Virus record (IMG/VR): IMGVR_UViG_3300035698_003231
Span: 1 to 36,294 of that record
Length of the DNA stretch: 36,294 nucleotides
Reading direction: 5' to 3' (one strand)
From: a virus
Shown here piece after piece: positions 13,106 to 19,905 of this stretch. The notes under the pieces are model-generated. The model was not told where the DNA came from, did not search any database, and worked only from the letters and a program-made list of their open reading frames with translations. The position numbers were made by a program, and so were the translations under genes. How positions within the stretch are numbered: position 1 is the stretch's first letter; each line of letters begins with the position of its first letter.

Positions 13106-13744
13106 GTGTCTGATACGTGGATCAAACTAAAGCGGTCTGAAGCTACTTTCGAATTAATGAAAGACAACAACTCTTTTATTCTTTTAACTCAAATAGCATA
13201 TAGGGCCAGAAGAAAGAAAACATTCAATGTCAATAATCTTGAACCAGGTGAGGCCATGATAGGAGATTTCCAAAACATTGGATTAACAAGACAAAAATAT
13301 AGAGCGTCATTGATTAATCTTGAGGCGTGGGGTTTTGTAACCACAAGGACAACCAACAAAGGAACAATAGCAAAATTAGTAAATTCAGATGTTTATGATA
13401 TAAACACAGACACAGACAACCAGCCAACAACCAGCCAACAACCAACAGACAACCAGCCAACAACCACTAACAAGAAGGTTAAGAAAGAAAAGAAAGAAGA
13501 AAAGCAACCATCAAAGATATTATTTTTAGATTGCGTAAAGATTACAGAAAAACAACACAAGAAATTAATAAGCGATCATGGTGAGCCAACAACAGAAAAA
13601 TTTATTGAAGAATTAAATAATTATAAAATGTCTAATGGGAAAAAATATAAATCAGATTATCATGCGATATTAAGGTGGGTTGTTGGGGAAGTTAAAGAAT
13701 CAAAACCAAAAACAGATATACCAAAATGGAAAAAGGCATTCTAA
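13106..13744 (+). CDS. Replication initiator / helicase-loader-like protein
   Basis: This is 212 residues with a GTG start 13106. Residues 1-100 form a winged-helix (LEPGEAMIGDFQNIGLTRQK, then YRASLINLEAWGFVTTRTTN) of the kind in phage O-like and DnaD/replisome-organiser proteins. Residues about 101-135 are a low-complexity Gln/Pro/Thr/Asn linker plus a Lys-rich run, encoded by the iterons and a purine tract. The C-terminal domain (ITEKQHKKLISDHGEPTTEK, YHAILRWVVGEVK) may contact the helicase. It overlaps the primase-helicase start (TAATG), as expected for an initiator-helicase pair. Confidence 0.7.
   Translation: MSDTWIKLKRSEATFELMKDNNSFILLTQIAYRARRKKTFNVNNLEPGEAMIGDFQNIGLTRQKYRASLINLEAWGFVTTRTTNKGTIAKLVNSDVYDINTDTDNQPTTSQQPTDNQPTTTNKKVKKEKKEEKQPSKILFLDCVKITEKQHKKLISDHGEPTTEKFIEELNNYKMSNGKKYKSDYHAILRWVVGEVKESKPKTDIPKWKKAF
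13416..13470 (+). repeat. Five tandem 11-bp iterons (candidate replication origin)
   Basis: ACAACCAGCCA is repeated head to tail: exact at 13416-13426, 13427-13437 and 13449-13459, degenerate at 13438-13448 and 13460-13470. The 11-nt unit is not a codon multiple, so the protein does not gain a perfect peptide repeat; selection is probably at DNA level. A one-strand purine tract (about 13471-13505) and an AT-rich segment follow, as in lambda ori inside gene O. Confidence 0.7.
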
Positions 13745-16422
13745 TGAATTTCTCAGACTTCAACATAGATATATCCGCTTCTTCTGGTGAGACAAGAGCT
13801 ATTTGTCCACTATGTTCTCATGATAGAAAAAAGAAAACCGATAAGTGTCTTGCGGTAAATGTAGATAAGCAAGTGTGGGAGTGCAAGCACTGTGGATGGT
13901 CTGGTGGGCTGAATAAGGACAATGTTAAACCTATCCCATACAAGACAACAGAATTGCCGAATCCTATAAAAGAATATTTCAAAGGAAGATGTATTCCGAA
14001 CAGCATATTAACTTCCGAGAACATAGGATATGAAACAAAATTTGATAAAACATGGGTTAAGTTCCCGTTTTATAAAGACGGCGTTGTTGTAAATATAAAA
14101 TATCGAACAAGAGAAAAGGACTTCAGGCAAGAAAAGGGCGGGTTTAAATGTTTCTACAGGCTCGAATCTGCCATGAGATCAACAAAAGATACTTTGGTGA
14201 TAACAGAGGGTGAGATTGATGCTTTATCCTGCCTAACAGCCGGTTTCGAATCCGTGAGCATACCAGACGGAGCCCCATCCGAAGGAACAAAGAACTTTAA
14301 TACTAAATTTGACTTCCTGAAAGGCACAGAGAAACTTTTTGAGAAATTTAAAAAGGTCGTAATCGCAGGTGATAATGACGCTCCTGGCAAATTGGTATCC
14401 CAGGAATTAGGTAGACGGATCGGCGTTGAGAAATGCTATCTCTTAAAATATCCAGAAGGATGCAAAGACGCAAATGATATTCTTGTTAAAAAAGGCTTAG
14501 CTGCGGTTGAAACAGCGATAATTAAAGCAAGGCCATTTCCTGTAAATGGAATCTTTTCGTCTGTAGATCTGACAGACGTTCTCTTACATGAATATGATAA
14601 CGGTATTTCTGGTGGCGAGAAAACAGGGTGGGATAGCCTGGACAGCCTTTATACTGTGAGAAAGGGCGAAATGACAATAGTAACAGGAATACCGAGTTCG
14701 GGCAAAGCAATTGCTATCAATACGGATATCCCTACCCCAAATGGGTGGAAAAAAATGTCGGATATTTTAGTGGGGGATGTTTTATTTGACGAGAACGGTG
14801 ACAAGTGTAATGTTATTAATGTTTCTGCAGTTATGAAAAATCACACATGTTATTCTTTAATGTTTAGGGATGGGAGCAATATTGTTGCCGATGCTGATCA
14901 TAATTGGTTAACCAGAGACGACAAAGCAAGAATAAGCAACAGGAATACTATATCAAAGAGGGGTAGTAGAAAAACATTAAAATTAAAAGGTACAGACCAA
15001 ACGTATAAAAAAACATTTCCATCTATAAAAACTACAGAATTAATTTCAAAAACTATGTTTGTTGAAAATGGCAAAAGAAAAAATCATAGCGTACCAATAT
15101 CTAAGCCTATTAAGTGTAATTCTAAAACATTAGAAATAAAGCCATACACATTCGGAGCATGGCTTGGCGATGGAACATCTAAAAATGGTCAAATTACTAC
15201 TGCTGATTACGATATTATATTAAACATTCAAAAAGACGGGTATAAAACAAAAAAATGGTCTGGTAAATATAGTTATGGAATAAGTGGTATTGTTAAGTAT
15301 TTAAGGAAATTAAATACTTATGGCAATAAGCATATCCCAATTAAATATTTAAGATCAGACGAAAAACAAAGGAAAGAATTATTAAAGGGGTTGATGGATA
15401 CGGACGGTTATTGTGGGAAGAAAGGTGGGTGTGAATATTATTCTACAAATAAACAATTGGCATATGATGTTTTGGAGCTTGTTAGGGGTACGGGATGCAT
15501 GGCGAGTATAAGAAAAAAAGTAGCGAAATTAAACGGTAAAGAATGTGGATATGTTTATACTGTAGCATTTTCGCCTATTTTTAAAACATTTAAATTAGAA
15601 AGAAAAATAAAAAGACAAGTATTTTGTAAGAATTATAACAATTGGAATGCAATAATTGGATGTGAAAAAACCAAAAGCGTTCCAGTGAAATGCATCCAAG
15701 TTGATTCTGTTAATAGTTTATTTTTGGCTGGCAGAGGGTTTACTCCAACACACAATAGTAACTTTGTCGATGCTTTAATGACAAATCTAATGTTTCAGAA
15801 AGAATGGCGATTTGGTATTTTTTCCCCTGAAAACTGGCCGATTCAAAGACACGTTCAGACATTGGCAGAAAAATTTATGAACAAATCATTCCATAAATCT
15901 ATGTACGGTCAAAGGATGACAAGGGGTGATGTTTTAAAAACGATAAAATACCTTGAAGATTATTATAAATTTATTGTTCCTGATGATGAATTGTTGTCTG
16001 TAGATACTATATTGAAATATGCAAGGATTTTGTGCCTACAGTACGGTATTAATGGGCTTGTCATAGATCCCTGGAACGAAGTTGAGCATGATTTTAAAAA
16101 CCTTTCAGAGACTCAATACATATCTCAAGAACTCACTAAAATAAGACGATTCGCAAGGTTTAACGGTATACACGTATGGGTTGTTGCTCATCCAACAAAG
16201 TTAAGAAAGAATAATGCCGGGGATTATGACCCACCAACAATGTATGACATATCGGGTGGTGCGAATTGGAGGAATAAAGCTGACAATGGAATATGTGTGC
16301 ATAGAGATTATGACAATAAAACCACAGACGTTTATGTACAAAAGATACGGTTTAAGGAAATTGGGAAGGTTGGACAAATAACTCTAAAATATAAATATAC
16401 AGGTAATTATGAAGAAATCTAA
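13744..16422 (+). CDS. Primase-helicase (T7 gp4-like) interrupted by an intein
   Basis: This is 892 residues before splicing, 542 after. ATG 13744 overlaps the previous stop; the ATG at 13726 lacks a ribosome binding site. The domains, in order, are as follows. A zinc ribbon comes first (C21xxC24 and C47xxC50). A TOPRIM follows (LVITEGEIDAL at about 150; VVIAGDNDAPG at about 205). The RecA-like helicase comes last, with Walker A GIPSSGK at 315-321 split from Ser672 by the intein. Walker B (GLVIDPWNEV) is near 770 and WVVAHPTKLRK near 820. It primes and unwinds DNA at the fork. Splicing is required to rebuild the nucleotide-binding loop, so the unspliced form should be inactive. Confidence 0.88.
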   Translation: MNFSDFNIDISASSGETRAICPLCSHDRKKKTDKCLAVNVDKQVWECKHCGWSGGLNKDNVKPIPYKTTELPNPIKEYFKGRCIPNSILTSENIGYETKFDKTWVKFPFYKDGVVVNIKYRTREKDFRQEKGGFKCFYRLESAMRSTKDTLVITEGEIDALSCLTAGFESVSIPDGAPSEGTKNFNTKFDFLKGTEKLFEKFKKVVIAGDNDAPGKLVSQELGRRIGVEKCYLLKYPEGCKDANDILVKKGLAAVETAIIKARPFPVNGIFSSVDLTDVLLHEYDNGISGGEKTGWDSLDSLYTVRKGEMTIVTGIPSSGKAIAINTDIPTPNGWKKMSDILVGDVLFDENGDKCNVINVSAVMKNHTCYSLMFRDGSNIVADADHNWLTRDDKARISNRNTISKRGSRKTLKLKGTDQTYKKTFPSIKTTELISKTMFVENGKRKNHSVPISKPIKCNSKTLEIKPYTFGAWLGDGTSKNGQITTADYDIILNIQKDGYKTKKWSGKYSYGISGIVKYLRKLNTYGNKHIPIKYLRSDEKQRKELLKGLMDTDGYCGKKGGCEYYSTNKQLAYDVLELVRGTGCMASIRKKVAKLNGKECGYVYTVAFSPIFKTFKLERKIKRQVFCKNYNNWNAIIGCEKTKSVPVKCIQVDSVNSLFLAGRGFTPTHNSNFVDALMTNLMFQKEWRFGIFSPENWPIQRHVQTLAEKFMNKSFHKSMYGQRMTRGDVLKTIKYLEDYYKFIVPDDELLSVDTILKYARILCLQYGINGLVIDPWNEVEHDFKNLSETQYISQELTKIRRFARFNGIHVWVVAHPTKLRKNNAGDYDPPTMYDISGGANWRNKADNGICVHRDYDNKTTDVYVQKIRFKEIGKVGQITLKYKYTGNYEEI
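14707..15756 (+). mobile_element. Class 3 intein with LAGLIDADG endonuclease in the helicase Walker A
   Basis: This 350-residue intein begins with Ala (AIAINTDIPTPNGW) instead of Cys or Ser and ends PTHN before Ser+1. The class 3 WCT triad is visible: Trp in block B (VADADHNWLTR), Cys in block F (VPVKCIQVDS) and Thr in block G (GFTPTHN). Two dodecapeptide motifs of a homing endonuclease lie between (FGAWLGDGTSKNG and LLKGLMDTDGYCG). All blocks look intact, so splicing and homing are probably functional. Insertion at GK/S of a helicase is a known favoured site. Confidence 0.85.
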
Positions 16423-16558
16423 AACAGAAGGCAGTTGTCCTATTTGCTCAAAACCGTATAATTATTTATGTGAATATGAAGGCAAGAAAGAAGTTTGCGA
16501 CGATTGTCAAAAACAAATAGACGAAAATCAGGTGATGTATGAAAAAGATGGTAATTAA
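16409..16558 (+). CDS. Zinc-ribbon mini-protein (49 aa)
   Basis: ATG 16409 overlaps the helicase end by 14 bp. The protein has CPIC (residues 10-13) and CDDC (30-33), four cysteines with a short charged linker, and a basic N-terminus MKKSKTEGS. It is co-translated with the helicase, so it may act at the replication fork. Otherwise it is unassigned. Confidence 0.6.
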   Translation: MKKSKTEGSCPICSKPYNYLCEYEGKKEVCDDCQKQIDENQVMYEKDGN

Positions 16559-16664
16559 ATTTAGATATTGGCTTGCTGGCAAACTAACCTTACTGCCCCA
16601 CAATAGACAACTATCACTTATTGTTGATAAGTTGATTGATGAGGGCATTTATAAAAAACCATAA
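16539..16664 (+). CDS. Small basic hypothetical protein (41 aa)
   Basis: It overlaps the previous gene by 20 bp. It starts MKKMVIKFRYWLAGKLTLLP and has a mildly hydrophobic N-terminal helix, then a polar helix (RQLSLIVDKLIDEGIY). AGGTG precedes the ATG. Possibly membrane-peripheral; no function known. Supported by tight packing and ribosome binding site only. Confidence 0.4.
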   Translation: MKKMVIKFRYWLAGKLTLLPHNRQLSLIVDKLIDEGIYKKP

Positions 16665-16674
16665 AGGGGGAACA

Positions 16675-16968
16675 ATGGGAATTAATTTAGAAGACTTCAG
16701 AATGACGAATACACAGTATCAAGAAGGGATAGCACTGGACACATACGATGGCTTTGCGATTGTAAGGGCGAAGCAAAACGACAAAGGTATATGGGCAGAT
16801 TGGGCGTATCCTCAGTACAACAAAGAGCCATCCGCAAAAGCAGTACCGGTTAAGGTATTCCTGGGCAAAACAAAAGACGAAGCTATTCAGAATTTACGGT
16901 TCATAGCTGAAAAAATCAAAGGGATGCCCGAACAACAAGAACCACAAGATGATGGACCGGACTTTTAG
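16675..16968 (+). CDS. Hypothetical protein with acidic tail (97 aa)
   Basis: ATG 16675 follows AAGGGGG; the frame opens earlier but without a ribosome binding site. The core is beta-rich (LDTYDGFAIVRAKQNDKGIW) and ends with a helix (KDEAIQNLRFIAEKIKGM) and an acidic tail DDGPDF. The tail faintly resembles the acidic C-terminal tips of single-strand binding proteins, but no OB-fold is evident. Position among replication genes suggests a DNA-related role. Confidence 0.55.
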   Translation: MGINLEDFRMTNTQYQEGIALDTYDGFAIVRAKQNDKGIWADWAYPQYNKEPSAKAVPVKVFLGKTKDEAIQNLRFIAEKIKGMPEQQEPQDDGPDF

Positions 16969-16985
16969 GTATAAGGAGCAGTAAC

Positions 16986-17396
16986 ATGGATATTCTCGAC
17001 GAAATGACAAAAAAAGAACTTATTACGTGGGTTCGGGGTCAGGTATCATACATGTACCATCCTCCTAAAAAAAGCGAGATTCTATCTTTACGCTGGAATG
17101 AAAAAGAAAAGAGCTTACAGGAAAGGCGCAGGGCAAATATACAATATGGGGAATCTTTGAACTTTCATAAGCGTGACGAGTATGCAAAAAAATGCAATGC
17201 CACAACCAACACAGAAGAAAAGCTCTATTGGCTAAAAAAGATGGAACCATATGAGAAGAAATGGCGAAAATATCTCAATGAAAGCAAGGCAATAATGAGT
17301 GCTTCTAAAAAAACAGATAATCTTTACAGACAGATAGACATTCAAAGAAAGAAAGAATGTACCCAAAGGAGCAGTAAAAGTGAAACCATACTTTGA
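16986..17396 (+). CDS. Hypothetical basic protein (136 aa)
   Basis: ATG 16986 has AAGGAG. It is very Lys/Arg/Glu-rich and mostly helical with probable coiled coil (NEKEKSLQERRRANIQYGES, KKMEPYEKKWRKYLNESKAI). MTKKELITWVRGQVSYMYHP at the start recalls short DNA-interacting helices. No family recognised. Confidence 0.5.
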   Translation: MDILDEMTKKELITWVRGQVSYMYHPPKKSEILSLRWNEKEKSLQERRRANIQYGESLNFHKRDEYAKKCNATTNTEEKLYWLKKMEPYEKKWRKYLNESKAIMSASKKTDNLYRQIDIQRKKECTQRSSKSETIL

Positions 17397-17409
17397 ACGC
17401 AGCAACTAA
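17380..17409 (+). pseudogene. Nine-codon stub, possible remnant of a DNA methyltransferase gene
   Basis: GTG 17380 sits behind AAAGGAG and encodes VKPYFERSN before TAA. Phage DNA methyltransferases often open with M-K-P-Y-(Y/F)-E followed by an IYHGDC motif. Here the open frame stops at once and the next gene starts 18 bp later. It may be what remains after a precise deletion, or a chance ORF with a good ribosome binding site. Confidence 0.3.
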
Positions 17410-17427
17410 AACTAAAGGGGTTTTGAT

Positions 17428-17769
17428 ATGAAAAACACGAGGCGTTACGCAAGGCCAAGGCAGCAACCAAAGCCCGGACAGATGAACAAAACAGAGGAAA
17501 GGTACTCTGGCCAATTAAAGCAACTTCAGATGATTGGTGGTATTGTTCGATATGAGTTTGAGGCTTTAAAACTCAGGCTTGCCAAAAAAACGTTTTATAC
17601 TCCTGATTTCTATGTGGTTACCAATGAACACATAGAGTTACATGAGGTCAAAGGCTTCTGGGAGGATGATGCCCGGGTAAAGATAAAAATGGCTGCTAAA
17701 ATGTTCCCCGAGTTTAAATTCATTGCAATCCAATGGAAGAATGGGACTTGGCAATATGAAGAATTCTAA
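17428..17769 (+). CDS. DUF1064-family phage endonuclease-like protein
   Basis: This is 113 residues from ATG 17428 (AAAGGGG upstream). It has the family layout: a basic head, MNKTEERYSGQLKQLQ, YEFEALKLRLAKKTFYTPDF, and HEVKGFWEDDARVKIKMAAK. The E, D-F and E-V-K positions match a PD-(D/E)XK-type nuclease core, so Holliday-junction or flap processing is likely, filling the place RusA has in other phages. It overlaps the next zinc protein. Confidence 0.75.
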   Translation: MKNTRRYARPRQQPKPGQMNKTEERYSGQLKQLQMIGGIVRYEFEALKLRLAKKTFYTPDFYVVTNEHIELHEVKGFWEDDARVKIKMAAKMFPEFKFIAIQWKNGTWQYEEF

Positions 17770-17926
17770 AAAGACAAAACGCTGCATAAAAAGAAAATAC
17801 AAAACAAAAGCCGCCGCTCTTGAGTTTGGTATTAAGTTTATGAGGCGAAGGATTTGTAAGTCTAATACTTGTAGGGCTTATCAGTGTAAAGTTTGCCGTG
17901 GTTGGTGGCATTTAACAACTAAATAG
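17756..17926 (+). CDS. Zinc-finger mini-protein (56 aa), YxCxxCxxWH type
   Basis: ATG 17756 overlaps the DUF1064 gene end. It is highly basic, with an N-terminal KRCIKRKYKTKAAALEFGIK and a C-terminal YQCKVCRGWWHLTTK. This arrangement (Cys near the N-terminus, a helix, then CxxC..WH) recurs in a small phage/prophage zinc-finger family commonly next to resolvase-like genes. Nucleic-acid binding is inferred. Confidence 0.6.
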   Translation: MKNSKKTKRCIKRKYKTKAAALEFGIKFMRRRICKSNTCRAYQCKVCRGWWHLTTK

Positions 17927-17934
17927 GGGGGATT

Positions 17935-18360
17935 ATGATACAAGGAATCAAAACCATTAAAGACTTGATTTTTATAAACCCGACAGGTGGTAAAGTCAGA
18001 ATGGATGCCAAGGGTGACGGTCATCACGGAACCGCAAGAGGAACCAGAACTCATAATGGATTAGATTTCGAATGTGAAAAGGGACAATGTATTCTTATGC
18101 CGGTTGATGGGTATATCACCAGGGATTCATATCCTTATTCCGGATCACGTAAATACGGAGGGGTATATATTCATAATCCACAAATAGATATAAAGATTTG
18201 GTATTTTAGCCGAATACATGCCGTGGGTGGGTGACATCAGGCAGGTGACATCATAGGACATGCACAGGATATTGGAGCAAAGTATCATGGCATGACGCCT
18301 CATATACATTTGAGGGTTGTTAACATTGACCCTGAATTATTGTTTAATATAATATGTTGA
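17935..18360 (+). pseudogene. M23 peptidase-like endolysin interrupted by an in-frame TGA
   Basis: The frame runs 142 codons from ATG 17935 (GGGGG-rich ribosome binding site) to TGA 18358, with an internal TGA at 18232-18234. The first part has THNGLDFE, supplying the His and Asp zinc ligands, and a LMPVDGYITRDSYPYSG strand pair. After the stop the same frame continues AGDIIGHAQDIGAKYHGMTP then HIHLRVV, supplying the HxH motif. Both halves are needed for a metallopeptidase that cuts peptidoglycan cross-links. Near the stop, GGTGACATCA occurs twice 14 bp apart, and +1 reading gives the family-like VGDIRQ. Mutation, sequencing error or recoding are all possible. Confidence 0.7.
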
Positions 18361-18385
18361 CTTATTTGGTTTCCCATTATATCAT
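18357..18385 (+). promoter_or_regulatory. Candidate late promoter
   Basis: TTGACT (18357-18362), a 17-bp spacer and TATCAT (18380-18385): five of six matches in each box. Transcription would start near 18392, only about 20 nt before an intrinsic terminator, as in Q-regulated late promoters. Confidence 0.6.
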
Positions 18386-18411
18386 AAAGACTATTTTCTG
18401 TTCTTTTTTAA

Positions 18412-18450
18412 GGCCGGATCGGAGCGACGCCGGTCCGGTCTTTTTATTTT
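18412..18450 (+). terminator. Intrinsic terminator just after the late promoter
   Basis: An 11-bp GC-rich stem (GGCCGGATCGG with CCGGTCCGGTC, two or three G-U pairs), a 7-nt loop and TTTTTATTTT. It would stop transcripts from upstream and also those from the adjacent promoter unless antiterminated. Confidence 0.85.
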
Positions 18451-18459
18451 GGGGGTAAA

Positions 18460-18675
18460 ATGAAACGAATATTATTAACAGTATTGATTTTGTTTATGGG
18501 AAGTGTGGTTTATGCGGAAACAACTATAGTAACTACGCTAACACCAGAAGGTGAAACTCCTGTAATCACATCACAGGTTGTTGAAGGTGAGAGTGTAAAT
18601 GTAAATGTTAGGTTGGTGGAGACAACTGAAACTGTTTTGGTAGACAAGGTAGTAAATGTGCCTTCAAACCCTTAA
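18460..18675 (+). CDS. Small secreted protein with signal peptide (71 aa)
   Basis: ATG 18460 is preceded by GGGGG. MKRILLTVLILFMGSVVYAE is a type I signal peptide with predicted cleavage after AYA-like VYA. The mature ~50 residues are Thr/Val-rich beta (TTLTPEGETPVITSQVVEGE). It is the first gene beyond the terminator. The next gene continues in another frame with similar beta-rich character, so the two may be one split gene. Confidence 0.55.
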   Translation: MKRILLTVLILFMGSVVYAETTIVTTLTPEGETPVITSQVVEGESVNVNVRLVETTETVLVDKVVNVPSNP

Positions 18676-18680
18676 CAATC

Positions 18681-19019
18681 GTGCATAGCTTTAGCGGTAA
18701 CGTATGTACGATTACATTAACCGCAAACAAGCCGGCAAAGGGTTGGGTGACTGAACATTTGCCGATTGGAACTGAGATTGTTGATGTAAAGATTGAAATG
18801 GATTTATGGGAAAAATTTAAAAGTTATTTCGTCGGCTCGGACAAGATAGAGGCATTAGAAACGGCATATGAGTCCATTGAACCTGGGACTTATCCTTGGA
18901 GGTTTGTATTTAACGAAATGACAAATTTAACAATAACCTACCAGACTAATCAACCTATTTCGGATAGTATTTATTATTGGGTTGGTTGGGACGGTGAAGC
19001 GAGTTTTGGGTATAATTAA
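18681..19019 (+). CDS. Hypothetical protein (112 aa), possibly the second half of a split gene
   Basis: GTG 18681 lies 5 bp after the previous stop without a visible ribosome binding site. It begins VHSFSGNVCTITLTANKPAK and ends with aromatic beta strands (YYWVGWDGEASFGYN). Its lack of a start signal, and the absence of a signal peptide of its own, suggest coupling to, or frameshift separation from, the secreted protein upstream. Function unknown. Confidence 0.45.
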   Translation: MHSFSGNVCTITLTANKPAKGWVTEHLPIGTEIVDVKIEMDLWEKFKSYFVGSDKIEALETAYESIEPGTYPWRFVFNEMTNLTITYQTNQPISDSIYYWVGWDGEASFGYN

Positions 19020-19021
19020 TT

Positions 19022-19162
19022 ATGGCATATCAATTATTGGTAAGACTACTCGACAATAAGAATGCACCAAATAAAAAGCGTGGTGATGGACCATATAAGT
19101 ATTTGATTTTAATAAGATGCAGGGAATATAAGTTCAGATTTGCTTGCTGTTTTCATAGTTGA
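19022..19162 (+). CDS. Small basic hypothetical protein (46 aa)
   Basis: ATG 19022 is 2 bp past the previous stop; TGA 19160. MAYQLLVRLLDNKNAPNKKR is followed by a basic Cys-containing tail (CREYKFRFACCFHS). The look is of a phage tail-fibre-assembly or small regulatory peptide, but nothing is diagnostic. No strong ribosome binding site. Confidence 0.35.
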   Translation: MAYQLLVRLLDNKNAPNKKRGDGPYKYLILIRCREYKFRFACCFHS

Positions 19163-19174
19163 AAAAGGATTTTT

Positions 19175-19525
19175 ATGAGTAAAAGATTGGCCAAATTTTC
19201 AGGACACCAAACTTTTTCTTTCAGATATGGGTGGTTGGAAAAAGTTTTTAAACCTCATAAAATTGTTGCTATATTAGCCGCCATTGAGGTTTTAAAAATA
19301 AATGGATTCAAAGACACTAAAATACCGTTTTCCGATGATTTTAAACAGTCTTTTTCTAATATTTTCGCCAATTACGTAACAGAAAGAGAAACACCCAAAA
19401 TAGGTACGGCATATGGTGAAAGCTGGGTTAATTCTGTTTTAACTCTAAACATAACTAATAACTCTGTTAATTCAGCCACAGGGGTTGTTAAGATTTGGGT
19501 TAGAAAAGCTCATATGGGGAGATGA
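19175..19525 (+). CDS. Protein with DUF4007-like N-terminal motif (116 aa)
   Basis: ATG 19175 with AAAGGA. Residues 7-22 (KFSGHQTFSFRYGWLEK) closely match the opening signature of DUF4007 proteins, which occur in phosphorothioate-linked defence systems. The rest does not resemble the remaining DUF4007 domain (IVAILAAIEVLKINGFKDTK, then a beta-rich half). It sits among lysis genes, overlapping the next by 4 bp. It may be a chimera or an anti-defence mimic; this is speculative. Confidence 0.45.
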   Translation: MSKRLAKFSGHQTFSFRYGWLEKVFKPHKIVAILAAIEVLKINGFKDTKIPFSDDFKQSFSNIFANYVTERETPKIGTAYGESWVNSVLTLNITNNSVNSATGVVKIWVRKAHMGR

Positions 19526-19905
19526 TGGAAAAAGAAGAGCATGACTTATTGATAACCGTCTCTACAAAGTTAGATCCATTGATTGCAGATGTGGTAGAGA
19601 TAAAGAAAAATGTCAAAACTTTGCCGTGGCGCGTAAAGATACTTGAAAAAGTCGTGTATGGAGCAATCGCATTGATATTGATCGGGTTTTTAGCATCTCT
19701 CTTGCCTGGTGGGAAAACATCAAAAGCTATTGAAAACAAAATATTACAGGAACAAAAACTAAAAGACAACAGGAGTGTTATTCAAAAGCTTCAAAATCTA
19801 AGGAGATACTATGAAACAAAATTTCTTAGAAAAAGCCAGGCAGTGGTTAGTTGTTGGTATGATAGTCTTTTTCTGTGTCTTGGTATCAGTCGTTATGCAC
19901 ATTGA
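19522..19905 (+). CDS. Holin-like membrane protein (127 aa)
   Basis: The start is ATG 19522 or the adjacent ATG 19525, which is better spaced from GGGGAG. A soluble N-terminal helix (HDLLITVSTKLDPLIADVVE) and LPWRVKILEKVV lead into one transmembrane segment (YGAIALILIGFLASLLPGG), then a charged cytoplasmic tail. This layout is common in class III/XhlA-like holins and holin-associated proteins. Its last ~30 residues overlap the next membrane gene in another frame. Holin function is inferred from position and topology. Confidence 0.55.
   Translation: MMEKEEHDLLITVSTKLDPLIADVVEIKKNVKTLPWRVKILEKVVYGAIALILIGFLASLLPGGKTSKAIENKILQEQKLKDNRSVIQKLQNLRRYYETKFLRKSQAVVSCWYDSLFLCLGISRYAH

Noticed and set aside
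13416-13470. CRISPR-like tandem repeats
   Set aside because: The repeats are 11 bp with no spacers and sit inside a coding gene; iterons explain them better.
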